From NCBI GenBank assembly GCA_012964435.1, contig DTTX01000041.1:43695-101259 (forward strand): DNA of 57,565 nt, read 5' to 3'. Shown piece after piece: positions 1 to 7,814 of this stretch; position 1 is the stretch's first letter; each line of letters starts with the position of its first letter. A program made the translations under genes and the position numbers. The notes under the pieces were generated by a model that searched no databases, was not told the DNA's origin, and saw nothing but the letters and a program-made list of their open reading frames with translations. This stretch comes from Mesonia sp. (GTDB lineage Bacteria > Bacteroidota > Bacteroidia > Flavobacteriales > Flavobacteriaceae).

Positions 1-48
1 GTTGAAACTAAAGACATCTCTTTAGCCGGAAGAATTTTAAAAATTTAA
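1..48 (+). CDS. C-terminal end of a truncated gene, product unknown
   Basis: The first 48 bases read in frame 1 as 15 codons (VETKDISLAGRILKI) followed by TAA. A strong hairpin terminator starts at the stop codon, so this is probably the 3' end of a real plus-strand gene that enters from outside the window. Fifteen residues are too few to name the product. It converges on the rplS operon. I considered an isocitrate dehydrogenase tail from remembered gene order but cannot support it from sequence. Confidence 0.55.
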   Translation, partial: VETKDISLAGRILKI

Positions 49-86
49 AAGCCATTCCGTTATAGCGAGATAACGAAATGGCTTTT
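47..86 (+). terminator. Rho-independent terminator of the upstream truncated gene
   Basis: Inverted repeat with arms AAAAGCCATT and AATGGCTTTT plus an inner CGTTAT/ATAACG pairing. It begins at the stop codon of the truncated gene and ends in a short T run. Confidence 0.75.
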
Positions 87-300
87 CGAAGAGATAGATT
101 TAAATGTATAACTCTATCATCATCGTGACTTATCTGAAAATTAGATAAGATATGTTTTATTGAAATAGGAAATTCCTTTTGTCGTTTCCTCATTTCTTCT
201 ACTATAAAATTATGAAATATTTATTTTGAAACAAAATTTTTATAAGTAATTAATTTTTAACCGTTTATGAACAAGGTTTATTAACTTTTGTTCATAAAAA
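87..300. other. Intergenic stretch with an 11-bp palindrome, no gene seen
   Basis: No convincing coding region lies between the truncated gene and rplS. Two dyads are visible: CTTATCT/AGATAAG near 129-149, and a perfect 11-bp inverted repeat TTTATGAACAA (264-274) / TTGTTCATAAA (288-298) just beyond the rplS terminator. The second lacks a T run on either strand, so it looks more like a protein site or processing hairpin than a terminator. The 61-residue minus-strand ORF here overlaps the terminator and has no family features. Confidence 0.5.
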
Positions 301-326
301 AAACCTTCAGTGAAAACTGAAGGTTT
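301..326 (-). terminator. rplS terminator
   Basis: Stem AAACCTTCAGT / ACTGAAGGTTT with a GAAA-type loop, 26 bases beyond the rplS stop. On the minus strand it is followed by eight T. Confidence 0.9.
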
Positions 327-351
327 TAAATATGTTCTAAAAAGTGCTGAA

Positions 352-705
352 TTATTTGAAACGACGTTCTTTAATTCTTGCTTTTTTACCGGTAAGCTCT
401 CTAAAGTAGTAAATTCTAGATTGACGAACTTTACCTCTTTTATTAATTTCAACTTTTTGAAGTGCTGGTAAGTTGATTGGGAAAATACGCTCAACACCAA
501 CAGTACCACTCATCTTACGGATAGTGAAAGTTTGAGAAGATCCTTCACCTTTAATTTGAATAACTACACCTCTAAAGAACTGAGTACGAGTTTTAGCACC
601 CTCTTTAATTTCGTAGTAAACCGTAATTGTGTCTCCCGCGTTAAACTTTGGGAATTCTTTTTTTGTTACGAATTCGTCTTGTACAAATTTAATTAACGAT
701 TCCAT
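352..705 (-). CDS. rplS: 50S ribosomal protein L19
   Basis: A 117-residue protein of the usual L19 length. The N-terminus is MESLIKFVQDEF, followed by the beta-barrel core with FRGVVIQIKGEG and SGTVGVERIFPINLP and the basic tail RGKVRQSRIYYFRELTGKKARIKE. L19 sits at the 30S-50S interface of the ribosome. It lies 112 bases downstream of trmD on the same strand. The gap holds its own promoter (TTG-N19-TAGTTTTG), so it can be expressed separately from trmD. The terminator directly follows. The identification is firm. Confidence 0.98.
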   Translation of the reverse strand: MESLIKFVQDEFVTKKEFPKFNAGDTITVYYEIKEGAKTRTQFFRGVVIQIKGEGSSQTFTIRKMSGTVGVERIFPINLPALQKVEINKRGKVRQSRIYYFRELTGKKARIKERRFK

Positions 706-779
706 TATTTAAATAGATTTAAAGATAAAACTAAACCAACATTCGCGACTATCGCCAGAGGTTGATATAGAAACGAGTG

Positions 780-809
780 CAAAACTAATAATTATTTTTA
801 AACCGGCAA
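780..809 (-). promoter_or_regulatory. rplS promoter, Bacteroidota type
   Basis: On the minus strand TTG (809-807), then 19 bases, then TAGTTTTG (787-780). This matches the TTG/TAnnTTTG consensus of the Bacteroidota primary sigma factor. The start codon at 705 lies about 70 bases downstream. Confidence 0.7.
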
Positions 810-817
810 GCTAAAAC

Positions 818-1495
818 TTAATCTTTTAAAAGATCTGGTCTGCGTTCTTGGGTGCGTTGGTAAGCTTGCTCTTCTCGCCAAGCTTCGATCTTCGGGAAGT
901 TACCACTGGTTAAGATTTCAGGGACCTTCCAGCCTTTATATTCGGCAGGTCTTGTGTAGATTGGTGGCGCTAATAAATTATCTTGAAAAGAATCGGTTAG
1001 GGCAGAAGTCTCATTACCTAAAACTCCTGGTATTAATCTTATAACAGCATCACAAAGTATCGCCGCACCTAACTCACCACCCGAAAGTACAAAATCTCCA
1101 ACCGATATTTCTCGTGTAATAAAATGATCTCGAACACGCTGGTCGACACCCTTATAATGACCACAAAGAATAATAATATTTCCTTGAAGTGAAATTTGAT
1201 TCGCAATTTTCTGGTTTAGCGTTTCACCATCGGGAGTCATATAAATAACCTCGTCGTAATCACGCTCTTCTTTTAGTTGAGTAATGCATTTATCGATAGG
1301 CTCGATCATCATCACCATTCCTGCACCGCCGCCAAATTGGTAATCGTCGATCTGTTTGTAATTATCGGTGGTATAATCTCGTAAATTATGAAGATGTACT
1401 TCTACTAAACCTTTATCGATCGCTCGTTGTAAAATTGAAGCTTCAAACGGACTTCTTAATATATCGGGAACAACCGTAATAATATCGATGCGCAT
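818..1495 (-). CDS. trmD: tRNA (guanine-37-N1)-methyltransferase TrmD
   Basis: A 225-residue SPOUT methyltransferase that uses S-adenosylmethionine to make m1G37 in tRNAs reading CNN codons, which prevents +1 frameshifting. Visible family motifs are [11 protein letters not shown] at the N-terminus, [23 protein letters not shown] and [16 protein letters not shown] in the trefoil knot, and the [11 protein letters not shown] linker. It ends [12 protein letters not shown], so it is full length. It starts 9 bases after the stop of the coiled-coil membrane protein and precedes rplS, the usual trmD-rplS order; rpsP and rimM are not here. Confidence 0.97.
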   Translation of the reverse strand: MRIDIITVVPDILRSPFEASILQRAIDKGLVEVHLHNLRDYTTDNYKQIDDYQFGGGAGMVMMIEPIDKCITQLKEERDYDEVIYMTPDGETLNQKIANQISLQGNIIILCGHYKGVDQRVRDHFITREISVGDFVLSGGELGAAILCDAVIRLIPGVLGNETSALTDSFQDNLLAPPIYTRPAEYKGWKVPEILTSGNFPKIEAWREEQAYQRTQERRPDLLKD

Positions 1496-1504
1496 AAACG
1501 AACC

Positions 1505-2104
1505 TTAGAGTTTATTCTTGTTTTGTTTGTTTTTTTCGTCTTGTAGCTGTCTACCGAGTTTTTGTTGTTTTTCTAAAGATTTTTTACGGTATTCGTCAAA
1601 TTCAGCTTCATTTTCAGCTAAATTTTTCTTAGCCTCTTTCGTTAATACATTGCTTTGTTTGTATTTGTAGATAAAGAATACCAAAATTAGAACTAACGCA
1701 AAAACAATTACCCACATAATGGTTTGGTAAGTACCTTTATCGGTGGCAATTCCGAAGAAAGAAATTTGATCTTTTTCTTCAGTAACTTGGTTTAGATTGT
1801 TTTGGGTATTATTTAATTCAGCTTTTAAATTCTCGATCTTTAATTTTTGCTCTTCGATAGTTTTGTTTGAAGCTGCAATTTCTTCATTTAAAGATTCTAT
1901 TCTTTGTACGGTATTTTTTTGAAGTTGAGTGAGTTTGTATTGTTTTACGACCTTGTAATCTTGGTAATTATTAGAACCATCGATCACTTCGTTAAACTGA
2001 CTGTTAATCGAATTATCTTCTTGCTCGGCTTCCTCTTGTGCTATGACTAAATTTACGGTAAGTAAAAAAGTTAGAAATAAAAATAATGGTTTAAGTTTCA
2101 TCAT
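1505..2104 (-). CDS. Coiled-coil membrane protein of unknown function upstream of trmD
   Basis: A 199-residue protein with a Sec signal peptide (about 1-22, ending VIAQ), a glutamine/asparagine-rich periplasmic part, a coiled coil (about 55-112), one transmembrane helix (about 127-147, MWVIVFALVLILVFFIYKY) and a lysine-rich cytoplasmic coiled tail ending KNKQNKNKL. The start could be Met1 or Met2. I recall homologues sitting before trmD in flavobacteria and sometimes carrying a methyltransferase name by neighbour transfer; nothing here resembles a methyltransferase. The 9-base gap to trmD implies one transcript. The function is unknown; a structural or scaffold role is a guess. Confidence 0.85.
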   Translation of the reverse strand: MMKLKPLFLFLTFLLTVNLVIAQEEAEQEDNSINSQFNEVIDGSNNYQDYKVVKQYKLTQLQKNTVQRIESLNEEIAASNKTIEEQKLKIENLKAELNNTQNNLNQVTEEKDQISFFGIATDKGTYQTIMWVIVFALVLILVFFIYKYKQSNVLTKEAKKNLAENEAEFDEYRKKSLEKQQKLGRQLQDEKNKQNKNKL

Positions 2105-2181
2105 TGCTTGTTTTTTTCAGCTTAAATAACTTTTGTTATTCCACTTTATTGTAAAAACATCTTTCGATTTAAATAAAGCTT

Positions 2182-2189
2182 CAAAGATA
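2182..2189 (-). promoter_or_regulatory. -10 box for the coiled-coil protein/trmD transcript
   Basis: On the minus strand TATCTTTG (2189-2182) matches TAnnTTTG, about 78 bases before the start codon at 2104. No clear TTG element is seen at the expected spacing. Confidence 0.45.
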
Positions 2190-2222
2190 ATTAAAGCTTT
2201 TAAGTTTTATAATGAAAATAAA

Positions 2223-2252
2223 AAAAACCTACCGGGCAAGCAGTAGGTTTTT
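2223..2252 (-). terminator. gap terminator
   Basis: Stem AAAAACCTAC / GTAGGTTTTT with a 10-base loop, 20 bases beyond the GAPDH stop. It is followed by T residues on the minus strand. Confidence 0.9.
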
Positions 2253-2272
2253 AAGACGACGGTTTTTACCTA

Positions 2273-3718
2273 TTAATAATAAGTGAACCGTCTTACTTTG
2301 GCAATATATTTAGCCAGACGAATTACTTGATGGCTGTAACCATATTCGTTATCATACCATATATATAAAATCGCATTTTTACCATCTTCGGTAACGATGG
2401 TAGCATTACTATCGTAAATTGAAGGAGCAGAAGAACCAATAATATCTGAAGATACCAACTCGTTATCGATCGAGTATTTAATTTGTTCAACCAAATTTCC
2501 TTCTAAAGCATATTTTTTAATAATGGTATTTAAACCGCTAACAGAAATAGATTTTTTCAGGTTTAAATTTAAAATAGCTAAAGAACCATTAGGTACAGGA
2601 ACACGAATGGCGTTAGAAGTTAATTTACCTTCTAAAACAGGTAATGCTTTTGCTACCGCTTTACCGGCTCCGGTTTCTGTAATCACCATATTTAATGCAG
2701 CAGCGCGACCTCTACGGTATTTGCTGTGCATATTATCGACCAAGTTTTGATCGTTAGTATATGCGTGAATGGTTTCTAAGTGTCCGTGTTGTACTCCTAA
2801 AGAATCTTCAACAGCTTTTAAAATAGGTGTAATCGCGTTAGTGGTACAAGATGCTACTGAAAAAATTGAAACTTTATCGGGATCGTGGTCTTTATGATTA
2901 ACTCCATGAACAATATTCGGGATTCCTTTACCCGGTGCAGTTAATAAAACTTTACTCGCACCTTTTGCTTTTAAATGACGCTTTAAGGCTTCTTCATCTC
3001 TAAAAGCACCGGTGTTGTCGATAATTAAAGCATCGTTAATGCCGTATTTGGTATAATCGATATCTTCCGGTTGATTGGCAGAAATAATATGAACAGTAGT
3101 ACCATTAATGATCAATGCATTTTTCTTTTCATCGATACTTACTGTACCCGAAAAGTCGCTATGTACTGAATCACTTTGTAAAAGTGATGCTCTTTTTTCT
3201 AAAACTGTAGCATCTACTTTACCACGAGTAACGATCGCACGAAGTCTTAACTGGCTACCTTTACCGGTTTTCGTCATTAATTCTCTAGCCAATAAACGAC
3301 CAATACGTCCAAAACCATATAAAACTACATCTTTAGGATCGATGTTTTTATAAGATTTTGCTTTTGAAAGTTTAGTTGAAACAAATGCGGTTGCATTGTG
3401 TTTGGCATCTTCTAATTGGTACTCATAAGTAAGTTTACCAATGTCTAATTTTGCCGGTGGAAGGTCTAAGGTCTGAATCGCTTTTGCAATTTCTACAGAA
3501 TCAAAAATAGAGATTGGTTTCTGTACAAATTTTGCAGCGTATTCGTGAAGGTTTAAAATCTCGCTTACGTTTTTATCGATAAGCTGATTTCTAAAAAGAA
3601 CTAATTCTATCGATTTATCGTACCATAAATCGCTAACAATTTTAATGAACTCTACCGTTGCTTTTCTACGGTCTGCTTGGAAAGCAAGTTCTTTTTCGTA
3701 TGCCTCGTTCTGACTCAT
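2273..3718 (-). CDS. gap: Glyceraldehyde-3-phosphate dehydrogenase with N-terminal extension
   Basis: A 481-residue GAPDH that oxidises glyceraldehyde-3-phosphate to 1,3-bisphosphoglycerate with NAD(P)+. The Rossmann motif GFGRIGR falls at 135-141, the catalytic cysteine in SCTTN at about Cys291, the HAYTNDQNL histidine at about 318, and the C-terminal YDNEYGYSHQV is present. The first ~128 residues are an extra helical domain absent from the ~335-residue classical enzymes. I recall ~480-residue forms in Bacteroidota. I chose Met at 3718 rather than the longer frame to 3823, because the extension would cover this gene's promoter and the degP terminator. A strong terminator follows. Confidence 0.93.
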   Translation of the reverse strand: MSQNEAYEKELAFQADRRKATVEFIKIVSDLWYDKSIELVLFRNQLIDKNVSEILNLHEYAAKFVQKPISIFDSVEIAKAIQTLDLPPAKLDIGKLTYEYQLEDAKHNATAFVSTKLSKAKSYKNIDPKDVVLYGFGRIGRLLARELMTKTGKGSQLRLRAIVTRGKVDATVLEKRASLLQSDSVHSDFSGTVSIDEKKNALIINGTTVHIISANQPEDIDYTKYGINDALIIDNTGAFRDEEALKRHLKAKGASKVLLTAPGKGIPNIVHGVNHKDHDPDKVSIFSVASCTTNAITPILKAVEDSLGVQHGHLETIHAYTNDQNLVDNMHSKYRRGRAAALNMVITETGAGKAVAKALPVLEGKLTSNAIRVPVPNGSLAILNLNLKKSISVSGLNTIIKKYALEGNLVEQIKYSIDNELVSSDIIGSSAPSIYDSNATIVTEDGKNAILYIWYDNEYGYSHQVIRLAKYIAKVRRFTYY

Positions 3719-3760
3719 TTTTCTGTGTTGTGTTTGTGAATAAAAAATTTTAAGTCGGGG

Positions 3761-3793
3761 CAAAAATACATATTTCAAACGTTTTCGTAACAA
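3761..3793 (-). promoter_or_regulatory. gap promoter
   Basis: On the minus strand TTG (3793-3791), 22 bases, then TATTTTTG (3768-3761), a Bacteroidota consensus match. It places transcription start near 3755 and fixes translation start at 3718 rather than upstream. Confidence 0.65.
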
Positions 3794-3801
3794 AAAAATA
3801 A

Positions 3802-3833
3802 AAAAATCCTCTTGATACTTCAAGAGGATTTTT
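3802..3833 (-). terminator. degP terminator
   Basis: Stem AAAAATCCTCTTGA / TCAAGAGGATTTTT with a 4-base loop, 18 bases beyond the protease stop. A T run follows on the minus strand. Confidence 0.92.
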
Positions 3834-3850
3834 TATGAATAATTCAAGGT

Positions 3851-5248
3851 TTAGTTTCTAAATGTGTAACTTTCTTGTTGTCCGTTTTGATTTCTAAAAG
3901 TAATCTTAGTGTTTTCGCTTTCAGACTTATTATTCATTATTTTTTTAACATCGTCTATATTTTGAATTTCTTTATTATCGATTTCAACAATAATGTATTT
4001 GTCTTGCGGAATTTCGATACGTTGGGAGAGTGGTCTAACGATTCTAACTCCGTAGTCTATTTTAAAATTATTTAGATAATCTTGATCGGCATTGGTAATT
4101 TCTACGCCCGCGATCTCTAGATTGTAAGTTTCATATTTACTCAACGTAATTTTGGTTTGTTTCTCTTCACTATTTCTAAAGAAGTTAACATTTACCGCAT
4201 TACCGGGTCTTTTAGTTCTGATGTATGAAGTTAAATCTGAAAATTTTCTAATATTTACTCCGTCGATCTCGGTAATTAGATCACCTTTTTTAAGACCTGC
4301 TTTAAGTGCACCCTCACTTACCGAACTTACATAAACCCCTTGAGAAATCGCAAGATCATTTTGCTTAGCAGCTTCCGGGTTTAAAGTTCCGCCGGTAATT
4401 CCTAAAACAGCTTGCTGCACATCACCATACTCTAAAATATCTTCTACAATTTTGCGTGCATTGTTACTAGGTACGGCAAAACCATAACCAATGTAACTTC
4501 CGGTTTGCGAGGTGATCGCCGTGTTAATACCTATTAATTCTCCGTTAATATTTACTAAAGCACCACCGCTATTTCCCGGGTTGATGGCTGCATCGGTTTG
4601 TATAAATGATTGCATCTTAGAGTCTCCTTCATTTAAATCTCTTCCTTTAGCACTAATAATTCCTGCCGTTACGGTAGATGTTAAGTTGAAAGGATTCCCC
4701 ACAGCTAAAGCCCAATCTCCAATTTGAACGTTTTCGCTATCGGCAAACGGAATATAATCTAAATCTTGTGCATCAACCTTTATTAAAGCAATATCAGATT
4801 GTGGATCGGTACCGATCACTTCAGCTTTATAAGTCAGGTTATTATTTAAAGTCACTTCTAATTCACTTGCGCCATCGATCACGTGATTATTGGTAACAAT
4901 ATAACCATCGGGAGTTATAATTACACCAGAACCGGCGCCTTGTATGGCTCTACCACCGCGCATACCGCTCATATATTCTTGTAAAGTTCTAGGTTGTCTG
5001 CCAATCGCTACATTTTTAACGTGAACCACTGCATGTACGGTTTTATCGGCAGCTTCGGTAAAATCGGTTTCCATCGCATTACCTTTACTATATTTATTAG
5101 AAATAAAGGTAGCGGCTTCTTTTTGGTTCTCTTCTTGTGTTTCTAAAACTGGGTTAAGACTTTCATCTTCAATAAAAAGCTTGTAGCTTCCTAGGGTTAT
5201 TGCTCCACCCAAGATCGAAACAAGTAATAAACTGGATAACTTTTTCAT
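3851..5248 (-). CDS. degP: DegP/HtrA-type periplasmic serine protease
   Basis: A 465-residue trypsin-like envelope protease/chaperone that degrades or refolds misfolded exported proteins. An N-terminal hydrophobic segment (about 5-21) anchors or exports it. The catalytic triad is visible: His122 in TNNHVIDG, Asp152 in SDIALI and Ser227 in NPGNSGGAL. PDZ1 follows at about 285-370 (VYVSSVSEGALKAGLKKGDLI), then a shorter, degenerate PDZ2 (about 375-465). It is a single-gene unit with its own terminator. DegQ/DegS-like naming is equally possible, since the subtypes are not cleanly separable in Bacteroidota. Confidence 0.95.
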   Translation of the reverse strand: MKKLSSLLLVSILGGAITLGSYKLFIEDESLNPVLETQEENQKEAATFISNKYSKGNAMETDFTEAADKTVHAVVHVKNVAIGRQPRTLQEYMSGMRGGRAIQGAGSGVIITPDGYIVTNNHVIDGASELEVTLNNNLTYKAEVIGTDPQSDIALIKVDAQDLDYIPFADSENVQIGDWALAVGNPFNLTSTVTAGIISAKGRDLNEGDSKMQSFIQTDAAINPGNSGGALVNINGELIGINTAITSQTGSYIGYGFAVPSNNARKIVEDILEYGDVQQAVLGITGGTLNPEAAKQNDLAISQGVYVSSVSEGALKAGLKKGDLITEIDGVNIRKFSDLTSYIRTKRPGNAVNVNFFRNSEEKQTKITLSKYETYNLEIAGVEITNADQDYLNNFKIDYGVRIVRPLSQRIEIPQDKYIIVEIDNKEIQNIDDVKKIMNNKSESENTKITFRNQNGQQESYTFRN

Positions 5249-5347
5249 AGGGTTGTTGGTTTTAATTCTAAAATTATAAACTTTTGTTTCTTCATATTAT
5301 TGGCTTAACTGTTTTTTAACGGCACCACAATTTCAAAGTGAATATTG

Positions 5348-5355
5348 TATATTTG
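5348..5355 (+). promoter_or_regulatory. -10 box of the dapF operon
   Basis: TATATTTG, a perfect TAnnTTTG, 20 bases before the dapF ATG at 5376. No clear TTG is seen at standard spacing. Confidence 0.65.
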
Positions 5356-5375
5356 CGCACTTTTAAAACGAAAAA

Positions 5376-6155
5376 ATGACCATAAAATTTTATAAGTATC
5401 AAGGAACAGGTAACGATTTTGTGATGATCGATAACCGAGAAAGAATTTTCAAAAATGATACCAAAGTAATTCAGCATTTATGTGACCGAAAATTTGGCAT
5501 AGGAGCTGACGGACTTATACTTTTAGAAAATTCTGAAGATCCTGAAGACGATTTTAAAATGGTTTATTTTAATAGTGACGGAAACCAAAGTACGATGTGT
5601 GGTAACGGCGGAAGATGCTTAGTTCGTTTTGCAGAGTTTTTAAATATTGCTGAAAAAACCGCGATTTTTACAGCGATCGACGGTAAACATCACGCAAAAA
5701 TTGAAGCCGATAAAATTCATTTACAAATGCAAGATGTTGCTGAAGTAAAAGAGTTAGGAACAGAATATTTTTTAAATACCGGCTCGCCACATCATATTGT
5801 TTTTAAGCCTGAAATTCATCAGCTAGACGTGAAAAAAGAAGGTGCTGCCATTCGTTACAATGAAGTTTATAAAGCTGAAGGAACCAATGTGAATTTTGTG
5901 GAACCACAAGATGAAGTTCTTCAGGTAAGAACCTACGAACGTGGCGTAGAAGATGAAACGCTTTCTTGCGGAACCGGAGTTACAGCTGTAGCTATCGCTT
6001 CAACTTACGCTAAAAAATACAATAGTTTACCGGTAAAAATACAAACACCCGGCGGAAATTTAGAGATCAGTTTCAAACAAAACGGAAATCAATTTACCGA
6101 TGTTTGGTTAAGCGGACCGGCAGAACAGGTTTTTGAAGGTGTGATCGAATGCTAA
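5376..6155 (+). CDS. dapF: Diaminopimelate epimerase
   Basis: A 259-residue PLP-independent epimerase converting LL- to meso-diaminopimelate for peptidoglycan and lysine synthesis. Both catalytic cysteines are visible: Cys75 in the MCGNGGRC motif and Cys198 in SCGTGVTAVA. The N-terminal FYKYQGTGNDFVMIDN is typical. It is the first gene of an operon and overlaps the following acetyltransferase by 7 bases. With mltG downstream, the operon is themed on cell-wall metabolism. Confidence 0.97.
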   Translation: MTIKFYKYQGTGNDFVMIDNRERIFKNDTKVIQHLCDRKFGIGADGLILLENSEDPEDDFKMVYFNSDGNQSTMCGNGGRCLVRFAEFLNIAEKTAIFTAIDGKHHAKIEADKIHLQMQDVAEVKELGTEYFLNTGSPHHIVFKPEIHQLDVKKEGAAIRYNEVYKAEGTNVNFVEPQDEVLQVRTYERGVEDETLSCGTGVTAVAIASTYAKKYNSLPVKIQTPGGNLEISFKQNGNQFTDVWLSGPAEQVFEGVIEC

Positions 6156-6679
6156 CATTATCGGGAAAACATATTAACTTGCGTCCGCTAGAACCGGAAG
6201 ATCTCGATTTTATTTACGATATCGAAAATAACGAAGATCTGTGGGAGTTAAGCTCGACGCAAACGCCTTATTCTAGATTTCTTATTCAGCAATATTTAGA
6301 GAATGCGCATCGCGATATTTATGAAGTAAAGCAATTGCGCTTAGTGATCGAAAGTAAAGAAGGTGAAAGTTTAGGCTTGATCGATATTTTCGATTTTGAC
6401 CCACAACATCGCAGAGCGGCGATCGGTATTTTAATTGTAGATCAAGAAAATAGGGGTAAAGGTTTTGGAGCAGAAGCTTTGCATTTACTTTGCGATTATG
6501 CTTTCGAGCGTCTAAAACTACATCAGATTTACGCAAATGTAGCGGCAGATAATTTAAAAAGTCAGAAACTTTTTACACAGCGAGGTTTTGAAAAAATCGG
6601 CGTAAAAAAAGACTGGAATCTCGTAAACGGAAATTATAAAGACGAATTTTTATATCAACTATTGAATAATGTATATTAA
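6149..6679 (+). CDS. GNAT family N-acetyltransferase (RimJ/RimL type)
   Basis: A 176-residue single-domain acetyltransferase. It starts with the RimJ/RimL-like ISL-type opening (LSGKHINLRPLEPEDLDFIYDIENN). The acetyl-CoA binding segment is IGILIVDQENRGKGFGAEAL, followed by HQIYANVAADNLKSQKLFTQRGFEKIG. The substrate cannot be read from sequence; RimJ/RimL relatives acetylate protein N-termini, while SpeG-like relatives act on polyamines. Translation is coupled on both sides: the start overlaps dapF by 7 bases and the 3' end overlaps mltG by 11. Confidence 0.9.
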   Translation: MLTLSGKHINLRPLEPEDLDFIYDIENNEDLWELSSTQTPYSRFLIQQYLENAHRDIYEVKQLRLVIESKEGESLGLIDIFDFDPQHRRAAIGILIVDQENRGKGFGAEALHLLCDYAFERLKLHQIYANVAADNLKSQKLFTQRGFEKIGVKKDWNLVNGNYKDEFLYQLLNNVY

Positions 6680-7712
6680 AAAAATAATATTAGTCATTTC
6701 ACTTTTAGGAGTGGTGGCTTTGGGGATATTTAGTTATTTTATTTACGACTCAATTTTTTCTACCAATACCAATTTTACTTCAGCAACAGAAGAGGTTTTT
6801 GTTAAAACCGATGCAGAATATAGAGAGGTGATTCAGCAACTGCGTCCGCTAGTAAAAGATATCGAAAGTTTTGATGCAATCGCCAGAAAAAAAGGTTACG
6901 CCAACAATTTAAAACCGGGAAGATTCATTCTGAAAAAAGGAATGAATAATAACGAAATGATCAATACGTTGCGAAGCCAAAACCAACCGGTTTCTTTGGT
7001 TTTTAATAATCAAGAACGTTTAGAAGATCTTGCCGGCAGAATTGCTGCCCAGATCGAAGCCGATAGTCTTTCGTTAATAGAGTCGATGCAAGATTCCACT
7101 TTTTTAGCCGAAAATAATTTTAAGACTGAAACTGCTTTGGCGATGTATATCCCCAATCAATATCAAGTGTATTGGAATACTTCCGCAGAAACTTTTAGAA
7201 ACCGAATGCTGAAGGAATACCAGCGTTTTTGGAACGAAGACCGAATGGCAAAAGCAAAAGAAATCGATCTAACGCCCAACGAAGTTTATACGTTAGCTGC
7301 TATCGTTCAGAAAGAAACGGCCAAAGTTGATGAGCGCAGACGTGTGGCCGGTGTTTATATGAATCGTTATAACCGCGGAATTAAACTTGACGCCGATCCT
7401 ACGGTAATTTATGCTGTTAAAAAGAAAAATAACGATTTTGATACCGTGATCAAACGCGTCTTGTACAAAGATCTAGAAACCGATTCTCCTTACAATACTT
7501 ATAAATACGCAGGTTTGCCGCCGGGACCAATTGCTATGCCCGATATTTCTGCGATCGATGCGGTATTAACTTACGAAGATCACGACTATTATTATTTTGT
7601 GGCGAATCCCGAAAAACCGGGTTATCATAAATTTGCGAAAACCTTACGCCAACACAATAATAACCGACAAGCTTACGTACGTTGGATCAATAAAATGGGA
7701 ATTAATCGATAG
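6669..7712 (+). CDS. mltG: Endolytic murein transglycosylase MltG
   Basis: A 347-residue inner-membrane YceG-family lytic transglycosylase that cleaves nascent glycan strands and sets their length. It has an N-terminal transmembrane helix (about 5-26), a LysM-like region (about 40-110) and a catalytic domain with the predicted general acid Glu216 in AAIVQKETAKVDERRRVAGVYMNR. The substrate-site motif LDADPTVIYAV and the LPPGPIAMPDISAIDAVL signature are present. It overlaps the acetyltransferase by 11 bases and closes the dapF operon. Copy A of a dispersed repeat begins within 10 bases of its stop. Confidence 0.95.
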   Translation: MYIKKIILVISLLGVVALGIFSYFIYDSIFSTNTNFTSATEEVFVKTDAEYREVIQQLRPLVKDIESFDAIARKKGYANNLKPGRFILKKGMNNNEMINTLRSQNQPVSLVFNNQERLEDLAGRIAAQIEADSLSLIESMQDSTFLAENNFKTETALAMYIPNQYQVYWNTSAETFRNRMLKEYQRFWNEDRMAKAKEIDLTPNEVYTLAAIVQKETAKVDERRRVAGVYMNRYNRGIKLDADPTVIYAVKKKNNDFDTVIKRVLYKDLETDSPYNTYKYAGLPPGPIAMPDISAIDAVLTYEDHDYYYFVANPEKPGYHKFAKTLRQHNNNRQAYVRWINKMGINR

Positions 7713-7717
7713 TTTTT

Positions 7718-7805
7718 GGGCGTTACCCTAACGGGTCGGGCTTTACACTACAATCTTTTTACTCGTTTCTCGTAAAAAGGATTTCCGTTGCAATCCCTAA
7801 CGCAA
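7718..7805 (+). repeat. Dispersed hairpin element, copy A
   Basis: A ~90-bp intergenic element between the convergent mltG and SBP genes. It opens with GGGCGTTACCC and GGGTCGGGCTTT and closes with CAATCCCTAACGC. The terminal arms GCGTTA (7720-7725) and TAACGC (7798-7803) pair, and an inner stem pairs CTTTTTAC (7755-7762) with GTAAAAAG (7772-7779). The same architecture recurs at 25166, 29557 and 30741 with compensatory changes. It may also serve as a terminator for either neighbour. Confidence 0.8.
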
Positions 7806-7814
7806 AATGAGAGG

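Noticed and set aside
1-48. Isocitrate dehydrogenase C-terminus
   Set aside because: Fifteen residues are not enough to identify the protein; only remembered gene order suggested it.
8-193. 61-codon minus-strand frame near the window start
   Set aside because: It overlaps the end and terminator of the upstream gene and has no family or export features.
3719-3823. Longer N-terminus for GAPDH
   Set aside because: The extra codons would overlap the degP terminator and the gap promoter.
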